Below are positions 16,832 through 24,336 of a DNA stretch of 29,542 bases, in pieces (the first letter of the stretch is position 1; each line of letters begins with the position of its first letter). Source of the stretch: Pleurocapsa sp. MO_226.B13 (lineage in GTDB: Bacteria > Cyanobacteriota > Cyanobacteriia > Cyanobacteriales > Xenococcaceae); contig JASJEI010000344.1 in NCBI GenBank assembly GCA_030064795.1, positions 1-29,542 on the forward strand, in the 5' to 3' direction. The notes below the pieces were generated by a model. The model was not told the origin of the DNA and made no database searches. It saw only the letters and a program-made list of their open reading frames with translations. A program made the translations under genes and the position numbers.

Positions 16832-19800
16832 TTATTTACTAGTTATTGTTAACTGGGTGCTGGATTGCTCCTGGCGATTGGAATTGAGGAATTTTGCTAG
16901 CCAACGAACCAAGTTATCTACATAAGTAAATAGAACGGGTACAACCACTAAAGTTAACAGAGTAGAGGTAGTAAAACCGCCTATTACAGCGATCGCCATC
17001 GGGCTACGCACCTCCCCATCCGCGCCAAGTTCTAAGGCAATGGGCATCATCCCTGCTACAGTAGAGATGGAAGTCATCAGAATCGGGCGTAAGCGAGAGA
17101 CTCCCGCAGCAATTACCGCCTTGCGTTGGGTTTTTCCTTCCTTGAGTCCTGCCAAGGCAAAATCTACCAGCAAAATAGCATTTTTGGTCACTAGTCCCAT
17201 CAAGAGAACAATACCGATGAGGGCAAATAAGCCTAATTCCTTTTGAGTAATCAGTAACCCGAGAAGCGCGCCACCAATAGAGAGAGGCAAGGCTACCAAA
17301 ATTGCCAGGGGATAAAGAAAATTATTGTATAGCAGTACCAAAATCGCATAGATACACATAATCGCCAAACCCAAGGCACTACCAAAACGACCAAAGATAT
17401 CCCGCATAATTTCCGCATCTCCTGAAGGTTCTTCTTTGACCTCGGGGGGTAAAGACTGCATCGCGGGTAAAGCCCGAATTTGCGCGATCGCATCTCCTAA
17501 AGCTAGTCCCTGTAAATTGCCTTCTACTGTCACCTGACGATTGCGATTAAATCTTTCAATGGTTGCAGGACCACTACCCAAGCGAATATTGGCAACCGCT
17601 TTTAGCGGGACTAATGAACCATCGCGACTGGGTATACGGAGATTTTTCAGGGTTTCAAGGTTTTGACGTTTTTCGGGGTCGATTTGGACTCGGATGGGAA
17701 TTTGACGATCTGGGAGGTTAAATTTAGCTAGATTAAATTCATTATTACCAATCGAAGCCAAAGAAGCAGTACTGGCGATCGCCTCTACGGAAACACCTAA
17801 ATCTGCTGCCCGTTGTGGATCGGGTTCGATAATTATTTCTGGTTTAACCAAACTAGTGCTAGAAGTTACCTCTACTAATCCTGGTATCTCCCGCATCTGT
17901 TTTTCTAGGTTATTAGCAGTTTCTACCAAAATATCTGGATTATTACTCCGTAGAATTAGGGAAACATCTTTATCGCTACCCCCCGCACCCTGGCTTTGAA
18001 AGCTAATTCTTGCCCCAGGAATTGTGGTAAATTCGGTTCGCATCTGTTCCTGAAACTCTCGTTGAGAGATATCCCGTTTGGCTTTTGGCACGAGATTGAC
18101 TGTCACCAAACCTTGGTTGATATTGCCTTCTTCTCCTACCTGAGATAAGACGCTGGCTACCGCTGGCTGTTGGCGTAAGATTTTGTCTAGCTGTCTAATT
18201 ACTGCTTCGGTACTATCTAGCTGAGATCCTGGGGGCAACTCTACCTGAATTGTACTCAAGCCTGTATCGCCACTGTTAAATAAGCCCTTGGGAATAAAGG
18301 GAACTAACTGCAAACTACCAAAAAAGAAGGCAGCAGCCAGAATTAAAGTAGTGATGCGATTTCTCAGGGCTAAATTTAGTAAAAAGCGATAGGGTTGAAA
18401 TTTTCCTTTTGCATTGGTGTCTAAGTTTTGAGAAGAATTAAATAGATTATCTTTAGGGGCAGTATTTAACTGAGAGGCTCGGCGATCGCCTGGAGTAATT
18501 TCATAACTAACTCTATTAAATGCCCGAAAACGAGGATATTTAACAGGCTGTTTGCGAGACTTAAGTAAATAAGCACTCAGCATGGGAGTAACCGTACAGG
18601 CTACCAAAGTCGAAAACATCGTCGATACCGCCACCGTCACCCCGAAAGGTTGAAAGTATTGCCCTGGAATTCCGCCCATAAACGCTACGGGAATAAATAC
18701 CGCCACAATAGTTGCCGTGGTAGCAACCACCGCTAATCCAATCTCTCTAGCTGCATCTAGGGCTGCTTGAAAGGGTTTTTTGTTCATCTGAAGATGGCGA
18801 TCGATGTTTTCAATCATACAGATGGCATCGTCCACTAGGTTTCCTACCGCCAAAGCCAAAGCCAACAAACTCATACTGTTGAGAGTATAGTCTAGAGTCT
18901 TCATAACCCAGAAGGTAGGAATAATCGACAGGGGTAATGCGGTAGCCGTAATCAGAGTTACCCGCCAGTCACGCAGAAAGATGCCAACGGTTAATACTGT
19001 CAGCAAGCAGCCCAGAACCAAGGCGTTGATTGTTCCGCGAAACGAGGCGCGGATCGGATCGGCACGGGTAAAGATTTTCTCTAATTTAATATCTTCAGGC
19101 AAGGTAGTTTCTAATTCGGCGATCGCTTTGGTTACTCCTTCTTCTACCGTTACCAAAGTACTACCCGAACTACGTTTAACCGCAAAACTGACTACAGGTT
19201 GACCGTTTAAAAAAGCTTTTTGTCTTGTTTCTTCAAAGTCATCTAACACCTCGCCAAAGTTTGATAGGGGAACGGTATCGCCATTCTCTAGTTCGATCGG
19301 GTAAGCCCGTAAATCTCTAACAGTCTCAGCACTTCCCAGGGTACGTACGCTTTGTTCTCTACTTCCAACTTCAGATCGCCCTCCTGAGAGGTTAATGTTA
19401 AATTGGGCTATTTGGTTATCTATCTCTGTAGCAGTAATCCCATAAGCCTGTAGCCGTTCGGGGTCTAGATTTACTCGAATCTCTCTGTCTAATCCTCCCA
19501 GTCTTTCGACATCTCCCACACCTCTAATATTTAACAATTCAGGGATAATTGTTTCGTCTACCAAATTACTAATCTCTTCCACGGATCGCTTCTCAGAAGC
19601 AACCGCATAGGTAACTACTGTTCCTCCTGTAAACTGAATTTTAGTAACATTCGGTTCGTCAATATCTTGAGGTAGATCGGGACGAATCTGCGAGACTGCA
19701 TTACGGACTTCATTAACAGCGCGATCGCTATCTACCCCCAAGTCGAAGTTAATCACTGTGCGAGAACTTCCATCGGTAATAGTCGAACTGAGATCGTCAA

Positions 19801-20035
19801 TACCGTCTAAATTAGCTACCGCATCCTCGATCTTTTTCGTCACCTGAGTTTCTAGTTCGGTTGGGCTAACTCCTCTTTGAGTTGCACTAACAATTACTAT
19901 TGGCACATCAATATTAGGTGCTTCATCAATTCCCAAACTCATGAATGAGGTAATACCCACTATTCCCAAAATTAGGAATGTAACGATAGTCGGAACGGGA
20001 TTTTTGATCGACCAAGACGAAAAATGGAAAGACAT
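16832..20035 (-). CDS. RND efflux permease (AcrB/HAE1-like)
   Basis: A proton-driven resistance-nodulation-division pump, 1067 residues, near full AcrB length. Features: helix TM1 at about 14-34; a first porter domain to about 330; TM2-TM6 (about 335-490) with the proton-relay pair D402-D403 in GNLVDDAICMIENIDRH; a linker of about 60 polar residues (492-550); and a second half mirroring the first, with the relay lysine K951 in GLVTKNAILLVDFA. Near the end is LVVVPVLFTYVDNL. It stands alone, with no membrane-fusion or outer-membrane factor gene beside it, so it must pair with proteins encoded elsewhere. Multidrug export is more likely than metal export from the HAE-like sequence, but the substrate is not shown. 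Confidence 0.93.
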   Translation of the reverse strand: MSFHFSSWSIKNPVPTIVTFLILGIVGITSFMSLGIDEAPNIDVPIVIVSATQRGVSPTELETQVTKKIEDAVANLDGIDDLSSTITDGSSRTVINFDLGVDSDRAVNEVRNAVSQIRPDLPQDIDEPNVTKIQFTGGTVVTYAVASEKRSVEEISNLVDETIIPELLNIRGVGDVERLGGLDREIRVNLDPERLQAYGITATEIDNQIAQFNINLSGGRSEVGSREQSVRTLGSAETVRDLRAYPIELENGDTVPLSNFGEVLDDFEETRQKAFLNGQPVVSFAVKRSSGSTLVTVEEGVTKAIAELETTLPEDIKLEKIFTRADPIRASFRGTINALVLGCLLTVLTVGIFLRDWRVTLITATALPLSIIPTFWVMKTLDYTLNSMSLLALALAVGNLVDDAICMIENIDRHLQMNKKPFQAALDAAREIGLAVVATTATIVAVFIPVAFMGGIPGQYFQPFGVTVAVSTMFSTLVACTVTPMLSAYLLKSRKQPVKYPRFRAFNRVSYEITPGDRRASQLNTAPKDNLFNSSQNLDTNAKGKFQPYRFLLNLALRNRITTLILAAAFFFGSLQLVPFIPKGLFNSGDTGLSTIQVELPPGSQLDSTEAVIRQLDKILRQQPAVASVLSQVGEEGNINQGLVTVNLVPKAKRDISQREFQEQMRTEFTTIPGARISFQSQGAGGSDKDVSLILRSNNPDILVETANNLEKQMREIPGLVEVTSSTSLVKPEIIIEPDPQRAADLGVSVEAIASTASLASIGNNEFNLAKFNLPDRQIPIRVQIDPEKRQNLETLKNLRIPSRDGSLVPLKAVANIRLGSGPATIERFNRNRQVTVEGNLQGLALGDAIAQIRALPAMQSLPPEVKEEPSGDAEIMRDIFGRFGSALGLAIMCIYAILVLLYNNFLYPLAILVALPLSIGGALLGLLITQKELGLFALIGIVLLMGLVTKNAILLVDFALAGLKEGKTQRKAVIAAGVSRLRPILMTSISTVAGMMPIALELGADGEVRSPMAIAVIGGFTTSTLLTLVVVPVLFTYVDNLVRWLAKFLNSNRQEQSSTQLTITSK

Positions 20036-20210
20036 ACTTTTTTAAGGAAGTAAGGAACGAGTCAAGAGGATAAAGGATAAGTTGTTAAATAGTTTAACTT
20101 TTTTTGTTGGTTGTATGTACAAATGTTAAGCGATTCTCTGAAGTAAGGAAACACTTGGGTTTTCCTAGGTTAATTAGAAAGAAGCCGAACTAGACACTCA
20201 AATAGCGATC

Positions 20211-20250
20211 GCCGTAAAGATAATTATGTTTACATTGCCGTAAAGATTAT
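20211..20250. promoter_or_regulatory. Direct repeat GCCGTAAAGATWAT, 26-bp period
   Basis: GCCGTAAAGATAAT (20211-20224) and GCCGTAAAGATTAT (20237-20250) match at 13 of 14 positions. They lie in the divergent spacer between the RND gene (start 20035) and the nuclease/ParB-like pair (start 20331). The first copy abuts a HIP1 octamer. They are a possible operator or iteron-like pair; the function is unproven. Confidence 0.4.
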
Positions 20251-20330
20251 CAAAGGCTATAACCAAGAATAAATATATTTAAATTTATTTTTTAAAACAT
20301 TTTTTTACCCAGAAAAACTTTAGATACAAA

Positions 20331-20624
20331 TTGAGTTTTAATTATCGTCATTGTCGTAACGAAACAGAAGTTAGGAGTAAATTAGTAGTTTATTACTTAT
20401 TACCAAAATTAGGTTATTTACCCGATGATTGGTATGAAGAGATTACTTATTACAATATTAGGTTCGATTTTTTTATTGTCAACAAACCAATTAGTAATCG
20501 TCTCACGATAAATCTAAATCGTAGCTTAATCATAGAAACCAAAAGTCCTAAAGAAAACTTAGATGTTCATCTAAGTAAACTCAATATCTACTTGCATACA
20601 ATTTCAGTAATATATGTAGGATAA
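20331..20624 (+). CDS. Truncated HsdR_N-like PD-(D/E)xK nuclease domain protein
   Basis: A 97-residue protein starting at TTG (20331-20333); no in-frame ATG precedes the homologous start. The N-terminus NYRHCRNETEVRSKLVVYYL and LGYLPDDWYEEITYYNIRFD resemble the N-terminal nuclease domain of type I restriction R subunits and its stand-alone cyanobacterial relatives. The PD-(D/E)xK pattern is visible as D46 and E69-T-K71 in LIIETKSPKENL. The product stops after KLNIYLHTISVIYVG, where I would expect about 40-60 more residues (the next strand and a helix). The sequence then runs directly into the next gene after 5 bp. I infer a 3' deletion, so the protein may be inactive or may be a minimal core. 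It probably shares a transcript with the ParB-like gene. Confidence 0.5.
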   Translation: MSFNYRHCRNETEVRSKLVVYYLLPKLGYLPDDWYEEITYYNIRFDFFIVNKPISNRLTINLNRSLIIETKSPKENLDVHLSKLNIYLHTISVIYVG

Positions 20625-20629
20625 TAAAT

Positions 20630-21346
20630 ATGACGCTATCACAATCATTAGTAGAAGTTATAACTATAACTTCTAAGCGATCGCGATCGCAATTTGGCGA
20701 ACAAGAAATAGAACAGGCTGCACAGTTAATTGTTGAAGCAGAAGGTATAATTAACCCAATTGTAGTAGCTAGAACAGGAATTAATTCTTTTGAAGTAGTA
20801 AACGGGCATTTTGAATATTATGCAGCAGCTAGAGCTAGAGAAATCGATCTAGCAAGGGCAGAAACGATCGCAGCCTATATTGTTGAAGAAGAAAATGAGG
20901 CAATAACTAAGCAGATCGAAATATTTAGAAAGCCTCAATCTGAAAACACAAAAGTTGCTACAGCAGATAGTAATTATTCAAATAATACTGTAGACAACTT
21001 ACAAACTCGCGTAAACAACTTAGAGTTAAGAATGGAAAATCGATTTAATGAATTGAAAAGTGAGTATATTCAAAAAACTAAAGAACTAGAAACAGAAATA
21101 GAATCACTGAAAAACAAGCTTCCCGAACAAATTGAACCACTAATAACTTTCAAGCAAGCTAGTTTAGAAGAACTAACAATTAAACTAAAACCAATTTATA
21201 GATCCGATAAACAAGCTAATAAAATAGCAAGTAATATTGTTAAAGCAAGACCTTTTCAATCGTTAAATGAAGTTTTGACAAAAACTGAAGAGTTAGGTGA
21301 AAAAAATATGCTAAAAATAGTCGATCGCTGGTTATATTCTCAATAA
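20630..21346 (+). CDS. ParB/Srx-like protein with coiled coil and HhH-like C-terminus
   Basis: A 238-residue protein. Residues about 14-95 resemble a ParB/sulfiredoxin-fold N-terminal domain: a leading EQEIEQAAQLIVEAEGIINPIVV-like block, then FEVVNGHFEYYAAARAREI (54-72). There the canonical G-E/H-R-R-x-x-A box is replaced by GHFEYYAA, so CTPase and DNA-loading residues are not conserved. Residues 120-165 form a predicted coiled coil (NNLELRMENRFNELKSEY). The C-terminus (about 195-232), ANKIASNIVKARPFQSLNEV followed by GEKNMLKIVDRW, resembles a ComEA-like helix-hairpin-helix. No Walker-type ParA is nearby. The gene follows the nuclease fragment by 5 bp and carries a 24-bp palindrome in its first codons. 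Its function is unknown; DNA binding is likely by inference. Confidence 0.68.
   Translation: MTLSQSLVEVITITSKRSRSQFGEQEIEQAAQLIVEAEGIINPIVVARTGINSFEVVNGHFEYYAAARAREIDLARAETIAAYIVEEENEAITKQIEIFRKPQSENTKVATADSNYSNNTVDNLQTRVNNLELRMENRFNELKSEYIQKTKELETEIESLKNKLPEQIEPLITFKQASLEELTIKLKPIYRSDKQANKIASNIVKARPFQSLNEVLTKTEELGEKNMLKIVDRWLYSQ
20652..20675. promoter_or_regulatory. 24-bp palindrome in the 5' end of the ParB-like gene
   Basis: The arm TAGAAGTTATA (20652-20662) and its exact reverse complement (20665-20675) are separated by AC. The palindrome covers codons 8-16 of the ParB-like gene. Two overlapping HIP1 octamers follow at 20677-20690. The size and symmetry suit a dimeric DNA-binding protein, such as a parS-like or autoregulatory site. 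There is no second copy in the window. Confidence 0.5.
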
Positions 21347-21424
21347 ATCGTTTTGCTCTAATTTAGATAGTAAAAAATCGATTAACTATAGCCTTTCTCA
21401 AATAGGTGAGGTACAAAATTTTCC

Positions 21425-21450
21425 GAACTCCGAACTCCGAACTCCGAACT
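21425..21450. repeat. Heptamer tandem repeat (GAACTCC)n, about 3.7 copies
   Basis: There are three perfect copies of GAACTCC starting at 21425 and a partial fourth. It is the same unit as the array after por at 16644. It lies in the convergent spacer between the ParB-like gene and the VOC gene. Confidence 0.85.
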
Positions 21451-21493
21451 TATCTTAACCAAAGTGTATCTCACTCATACGAGAACTGCTATA

Positions 21494-21874
21494 TTAGTTA
21501 GCTGGCTCGCAAAAAGTCAGACAAACACCAGCAAGATCCAAAACTACAAATTCTTTCATTCCCCAAGGTTTAGTTTCCAATTTACCATTAGGATGAATCA
21601 TCTCTCCACCTTTAGCTTGAAATTCGGCATATAGTTCCTCGATCCGATCTACGTTAATACGTAAACTAGTTCCTTTGGCTAGGTGTTTATCTTCATTTTT
21701 GAGTAAAAATATTTGAACCGAATCCCGTTTGACAATTGCCATATAAATAGGATCGCCTTCTTGATGAATGCGTTTAAAACCAAGCTGTTTTTCGTAGAAA
21801 GCAACTGTTTTTTCTAGATCTTCTCCACCTGGGATCAGTGGACTAATACTGTTTAGAGAAGTTGATTGGTTCAT
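21494..21874 (-). CDS. VOC-family (glyoxalase / bleomycin-resistance-like) protein
   Basis: A 126-residue vicinal-oxygen-chelate fold protein. The first beta-alpha-beta-beta-beta unit contains LEKTVAFYEKQLGFKRI (20-36) and ends around SVQIFLLKNE. The second contains RIEELYAEFQAKGGEMI and KPWGMKEFVVLDLAGVCLTF (102-121). The terminal D-P-x-G-N turn of many members is DLAGV here. The longer reading frame up to 22018 is rejected as a start: its extra 48 codons run through a dispersed hairpin and heptamer repeat (21936-21984) and lack family similarity, whereas the ATG at 21872-21874 gives the normal family length. The substrate is unknown; it could be a dioxygenase-like enzyme or a drug-binding protein. 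Confidence 0.84.
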   Translation of the reverse strand: MNQSTSLNSISPLIPGGEDLEKTVAFYEKQLGFKRIHQEGDPIYMAIVKRDSVQIFLLKNEDKHLAKGTSLRINVDRIEELYAEFQAKGGEMIHPNGKLETKPWGMKEFVVLDLAGVCLTFCEPAN

Positions 21875-21935
21875 TATCTGGAAAAATCTTAAAGTATAAT
21901 TATTAACAAAAGCCTTTACAGCAGTTTTCTTTACT

Positions 21936-21984
21936 ACGAACTCCGAATTTCTGTAGAGATGTAGTATGTATGCTACGTCTCTAC
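21936..21984. repeat. GAACTCC remnant plus hairpin GTAGAGATGTAG / CTACGTCTCTAC
   Basis: About two degenerate GAACTCC units (21937-21950) are followed by GTAGAGATGTAG (21953-21964) and CTACGTCTCTAC (21973-21984). These arms pair over 12 bp with one G-T wobble, and pairing can continue into the loop. It is the second member of the hairpin family seen at 16616-16643. Confidence 0.72.
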
Positions 21985-22018
21985 TAACTATCCTTACAAG
22001 ACATACAGCCTTTTGCAA

Positions 22019-22340
22019 GACTACCTGGACATATAATTCAATAATCTAGTCAAGCAGATTCATCCATCTGCGTTAATCTGTGTTCTCGGTGCGCGATGGC
22101 GAAGCCGAGTCCTTTAGGACGGTTTTCATTAACCAAGGATACGACGGTCTACTACTTTCTCTAAAGTATCAGGATTTGATCCCCTAATTTCAAGATACAA
22201 GGATACCGCTTCGCATAACGGCGACGCGGGGTCGCACCGCTGTGGACTTTATCATAGTTATTTATCTCAGATTGAAATAAAAACCACTATTTTAGCAAAA
22301 ACTAAGATGTTTAAAAAATTATTATAAAGATAATCCCTTA
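22019..22340. other. Repeat-rich spacer with a gene remnant
   Basis: No intact gene is present. It contains the duplicated string ATCTGCGTT/AATCTGTGTT (about 22067-22083), mini-hairpins GGC-GAA-GCC (22098-22106), GTCC-TTTA-GGAC (22109-22120) and GCGAC/GTCGC (22221-22235), and a decayed coding fragment at 22129-22206. These resemble palindromic repeats that accumulate in cyanobacterial spacers. Confidence 0.55.
22129..22206 (-). pseudogene. Decayed 3' gene fragment
   Basis: The minus strand is open and protein-like, with RGSNPDTLEKVVDRRILG ending at TAA (22129-22131). Upstream it runs into GC-rich palindromic repeat sequence (22206-22240) instead of a normal gene body, as if a repeat had inserted into or replaced the rest of the gene. 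The family is not recognised. Confidence 0.3.
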
Positions 22341-22490
22341 GAGGCTGTTTATAAAGTAAATCTTAAGAGAAGTGTAACGTTTAATTTTGTTGGGTTACGG
22401 CGAATAGCTTCTTAAAAGACTGATTCTAAAAAAATACTCGCCCTAACCCAACCTACACGGGCATTTAATTTTTGTTTAACAAACAGTCTC
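22341..22490. mobile_element. Putative 150-bp MITE with GAGRCTGTTTRT termini
   Basis: The left end GAGGCTGTTTAT (22341-22352) and the inverted right end GAGACTGTTTGT (reverse complement of 22479-22490) match at 10 of 12 positions. They are flanked on both sides by TTA (22338-22340 and 22491-22493), a probable 3-bp target duplication. GAG-type ends and a TNA duplication are typical of some IS5-family groups. Inside, GTTGGGTTACGGCGAAT (22389-22405) faces ACTCGCCCTAACCCAAC (22436-22452), a long imperfect inverted repeat. There is no transposase ORF, so it would be non-autonomous. Confidence 0.62.
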
Positions 22491-22502
22491 TTACTACTTA
22501 AA

Positions 22503-22875
22503 CTACAACAATCTTTGAATTGCTTGAATAATAATTTCTGGTTCGTCTATCCAAACAAAATGACTACTTTGAGTTGCGATAATTTCTGTATAGTTACTAG
22601 AGATAGAACTAAGACTATTATGCAGGGCGATCGCAAATACAAACTCTGGTAAAAAGAGCGATCGCCTCAATTAAAAAATATCCTTCTATCCCACCTAAAC
22701 TATGGTCTAAAACAACTGTGGTTGTTCCCTTACCTTTAACCCACAAATGTATTTGGCGATCGCCTAGATTAATTAATTCTCCTGGTGGCAATAGGGTTTT
22801 TCTCTCCCACACACTCATCGCAATTTGCAACAAGGTTGTAACAATTAATATTGGGTATTGCCAAGAAATATCCAT
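22503..22875 (-). pseudogene. Alpha/beta-hydrolase pseudogene with an internal deletion
   Basis: The N-terminal 85 codons (22875-22621) encode an alpha/beta-hydrolase start: a hydrophobic anchor (MDISWQYPILIVTTLLQ), then HLWVKGKGTTTVVLDHSLGG and LFTRVCICDR, after which Y-GYGWSD-like sequence would be expected. Instead it reads PA-stop. In another frame, beginning in the same HIP1 octamer (22627-22634), the sequence resumes as IALHNSLSSISSNYTEII, followed by SSHFVWIDEPEII and a stop at 22503-22505. This is the typical C-terminus with the catalytic histidine. The central region of about 150 residues, including the nucleophile, is missing. The junction coincides with GCGATCGC. The gene is dead. 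Confidence 0.7.
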
Positions 22876-22889
22876 TTAGTTAGTAGTTG

Positions 22890-22937
22890 ACCCTTTAGGG
22901 TTAAAAACATAGAGAGCGTTAATGGCTTTAGCCATTA
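22890..22937. repeat. Two TTTA-centred hairpins
   Basis: ACCC-TTTA-GGGT (22890-22901) and TAATGGC-TTTA-GCCATTA (22920-22937) lie close together. GTCC-TTTA-GGAC at 22109-22120 has the same design. The shared C-TTTA-G centre with different arms suggests a family of small hairpin elements. Confidence 0.5.
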
Positions 22938-23085
22938 TTACAAACATAAAGGAGGTTATGGCGATCGCAAAATATATATCAGAACGGTCAAATGACAAAG
23001 GACGAAGAACAAAAGACATCTAATCTATAAAATTTTCACCACTCAAACAGGATTGCTATGTTCTGCAAGTTTTGGTGAAATGAAC

Positions 23086-23091
23086 TATAAT
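23086..23091 (+). promoter_or_regulatory. Candidate -10 box TATAAT for nadA
   Basis: A perfect TATAAT lies 69 bp before the nadA ATG. The -35 region (around 23062-23068, CTGCAA-like) is weak. Nearby ACTATAATAGACTTATAGT symmetry could bind a regulator. This is a plausible but unproven promoter. Confidence 0.35.
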
Positions 23092-23160
23092 AGACTTATA
23101 GTAAAAAATACTATAAATAAATGTTAAGCTGATTTTTAGATTTAAGGACTATCTGTAGAT

Positions 23161-24123
23161 ATGTTTGCGACAGCAACACCCAAAGTAAATTCTCACCAAA
23201 TTCCTAGCGATCTGTTTGGGGCAATTAACGAGCTTAAAAAAGAACTCAACGCCGTGATTTTGGCTCACTATTACCAAGAATCGGATATTCAGGATATAGC
23301 CGATTATTTAGGCGATTCTCTGGGATTATCGCAACAGGCTGCCAATACTGATGCAGAAGTAATTGTCTTTGCTGGAGTGCATTTTATGGCGGAGACGGCA
23401 AAAATTCTCAATCCCGATAAACTAGTTTTGCTTCCAGATTTAGAAGCGGGTTGTTCTTTGGCCGATAGTTGTCCTCCCCAAGAATTTAAGGCTTTTAAGG
23501 AAGCTCATCCCGACCATTTAGTTATTTCTTATATCAACTGTACTGCGGAAATCAAAGCCCTTAGCGATATTATCTGTACTAGTTCCAATGCAGTGAAAAT
23601 AGTCAATCAAATCCCTAAAGATCGACCAATTATTTTTGCTCCAGACCGCAATTTAGGTCGTTATGTCAGCCAACAAACAGGTAGAGATTTGGTTTTGTGG
23701 GAAGGTAGCTGTATCGTTCACGAAACCTTTTCCGAAAAGAGGATCGTGGAATTAAAAGTCGAGCATCCCACTGCTGAAGTTATTGCTCATCCCGAATGCG
23801 AACCTCCTGTATTGCGTCATGCAGACTATATTGGTTCGACTACAGCTTTACTAAAATATTGTCAGCAAAGCGATAGTAATAAATTTATCGTGGCTACCGA
23901 ACCAGGTATCATTCATCAGATGGAAAAAGCTGCTCCAGATAAACAGTTTATCCCCGCACCAGCGACAAATAACTGTGCTTGTAACGAGTGTCCCTATATG
24001 CGCCTAAATACTCTGGAAAAATTGTATCTAGCAATGAAAAATAAAACTCCAGAGATAACTTTACCCGAAGATATTCGCACCGCAGCCCTAAAACCAATCC
24101 AAAAGATGCTGGAAATGTCTTAA
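23161..24123 (+). CDS. nadA: Quinolinate synthase A
   Basis: A 4Fe-4S enzyme that condenses iminoaspartate with dihydroxyacetone phosphate to quinolinate in NAD biosynthesis. At 320 residues it has the usual length. Conserved blocks are [20 protein letters not shown] (34-53, substrate histidine H36), [13 protein letters not shown] (71-83) and PDRNLGRYV (161-169). Cluster cysteines are expected at C98 ([10 protein letters not shown]), C184 (EGSCIVHE) and one within [10 protein letters not shown] (271-280). [10 protein letters not shown] is also typical. nadB and nadC are not adjacent. It begins after a 285-bp spacer that separates it from the hydrolase pseudogene. Confidence 0.96.
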   Translation: MFATATPKVNSHQIPSDLFGAINELKKELNAVILAHYYQESDIQDIADYLGDSLGLSQQAANTDAEVIVFAGVHFMAETAKILNPDKLVLLPDLEAGCSLADSCPPQEFKAFKEAHPDHLVISYINCTAEIKALSDIICTSSNAVKIVNQIPKDRPIIFAPDRNLGRYVSQQTGRDLVLWEGSCIVHETFSEKRIVELKVEHPTAEVIAHPECEPPVLRHADYIGSTTALLKYCQQSDSNKFIVATEPGIIHQMEKAAPDKQFIPAPATNNCACNECPYMRLNTLEKLYLAMKNKTPEITLPEDIRTAALKPIQKMLEMS

Positions 24124-24336
24124 TCGAGTGCGAGCGTGAAGTCTGATTGAGTTAAGAGCTAGAAGCTAAAAAATAAGTTGAGTAAGATCTTTCCCCATCT
24201 AATGCTCATATTCTTCTCCTCAAACTCTCTCATAACTGCTCCAACTGTCTATGTTCCAATCTTTTTAGCCTGTTTTCCCCTCTGTACTTAGTACTGACCA
24301 CTACCTTACTGATTCAAGTTTTTGCAACATTACCAT

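Noticed and set aside
21425..21450. CRISPR array
   Set aside because: The repeats are 7-bp tandem units without spacers, and no cas gene is present.
21875..22018. N-terminal extension of the VOC gene to an upstream ATG
   Set aside because: The extension crosses a dispersed hairpin and heptamer repeats and lacks VOC similarity; the ATG at 21874 gives the normal family length.
22958..23023. 21-codon ATG frame preceded by AGGAGG
   Set aside because: The AGGAGG is only 2 nt from the ATG and the translated product is lysine/arginine-rich spacer sequence with no recognisable feature.
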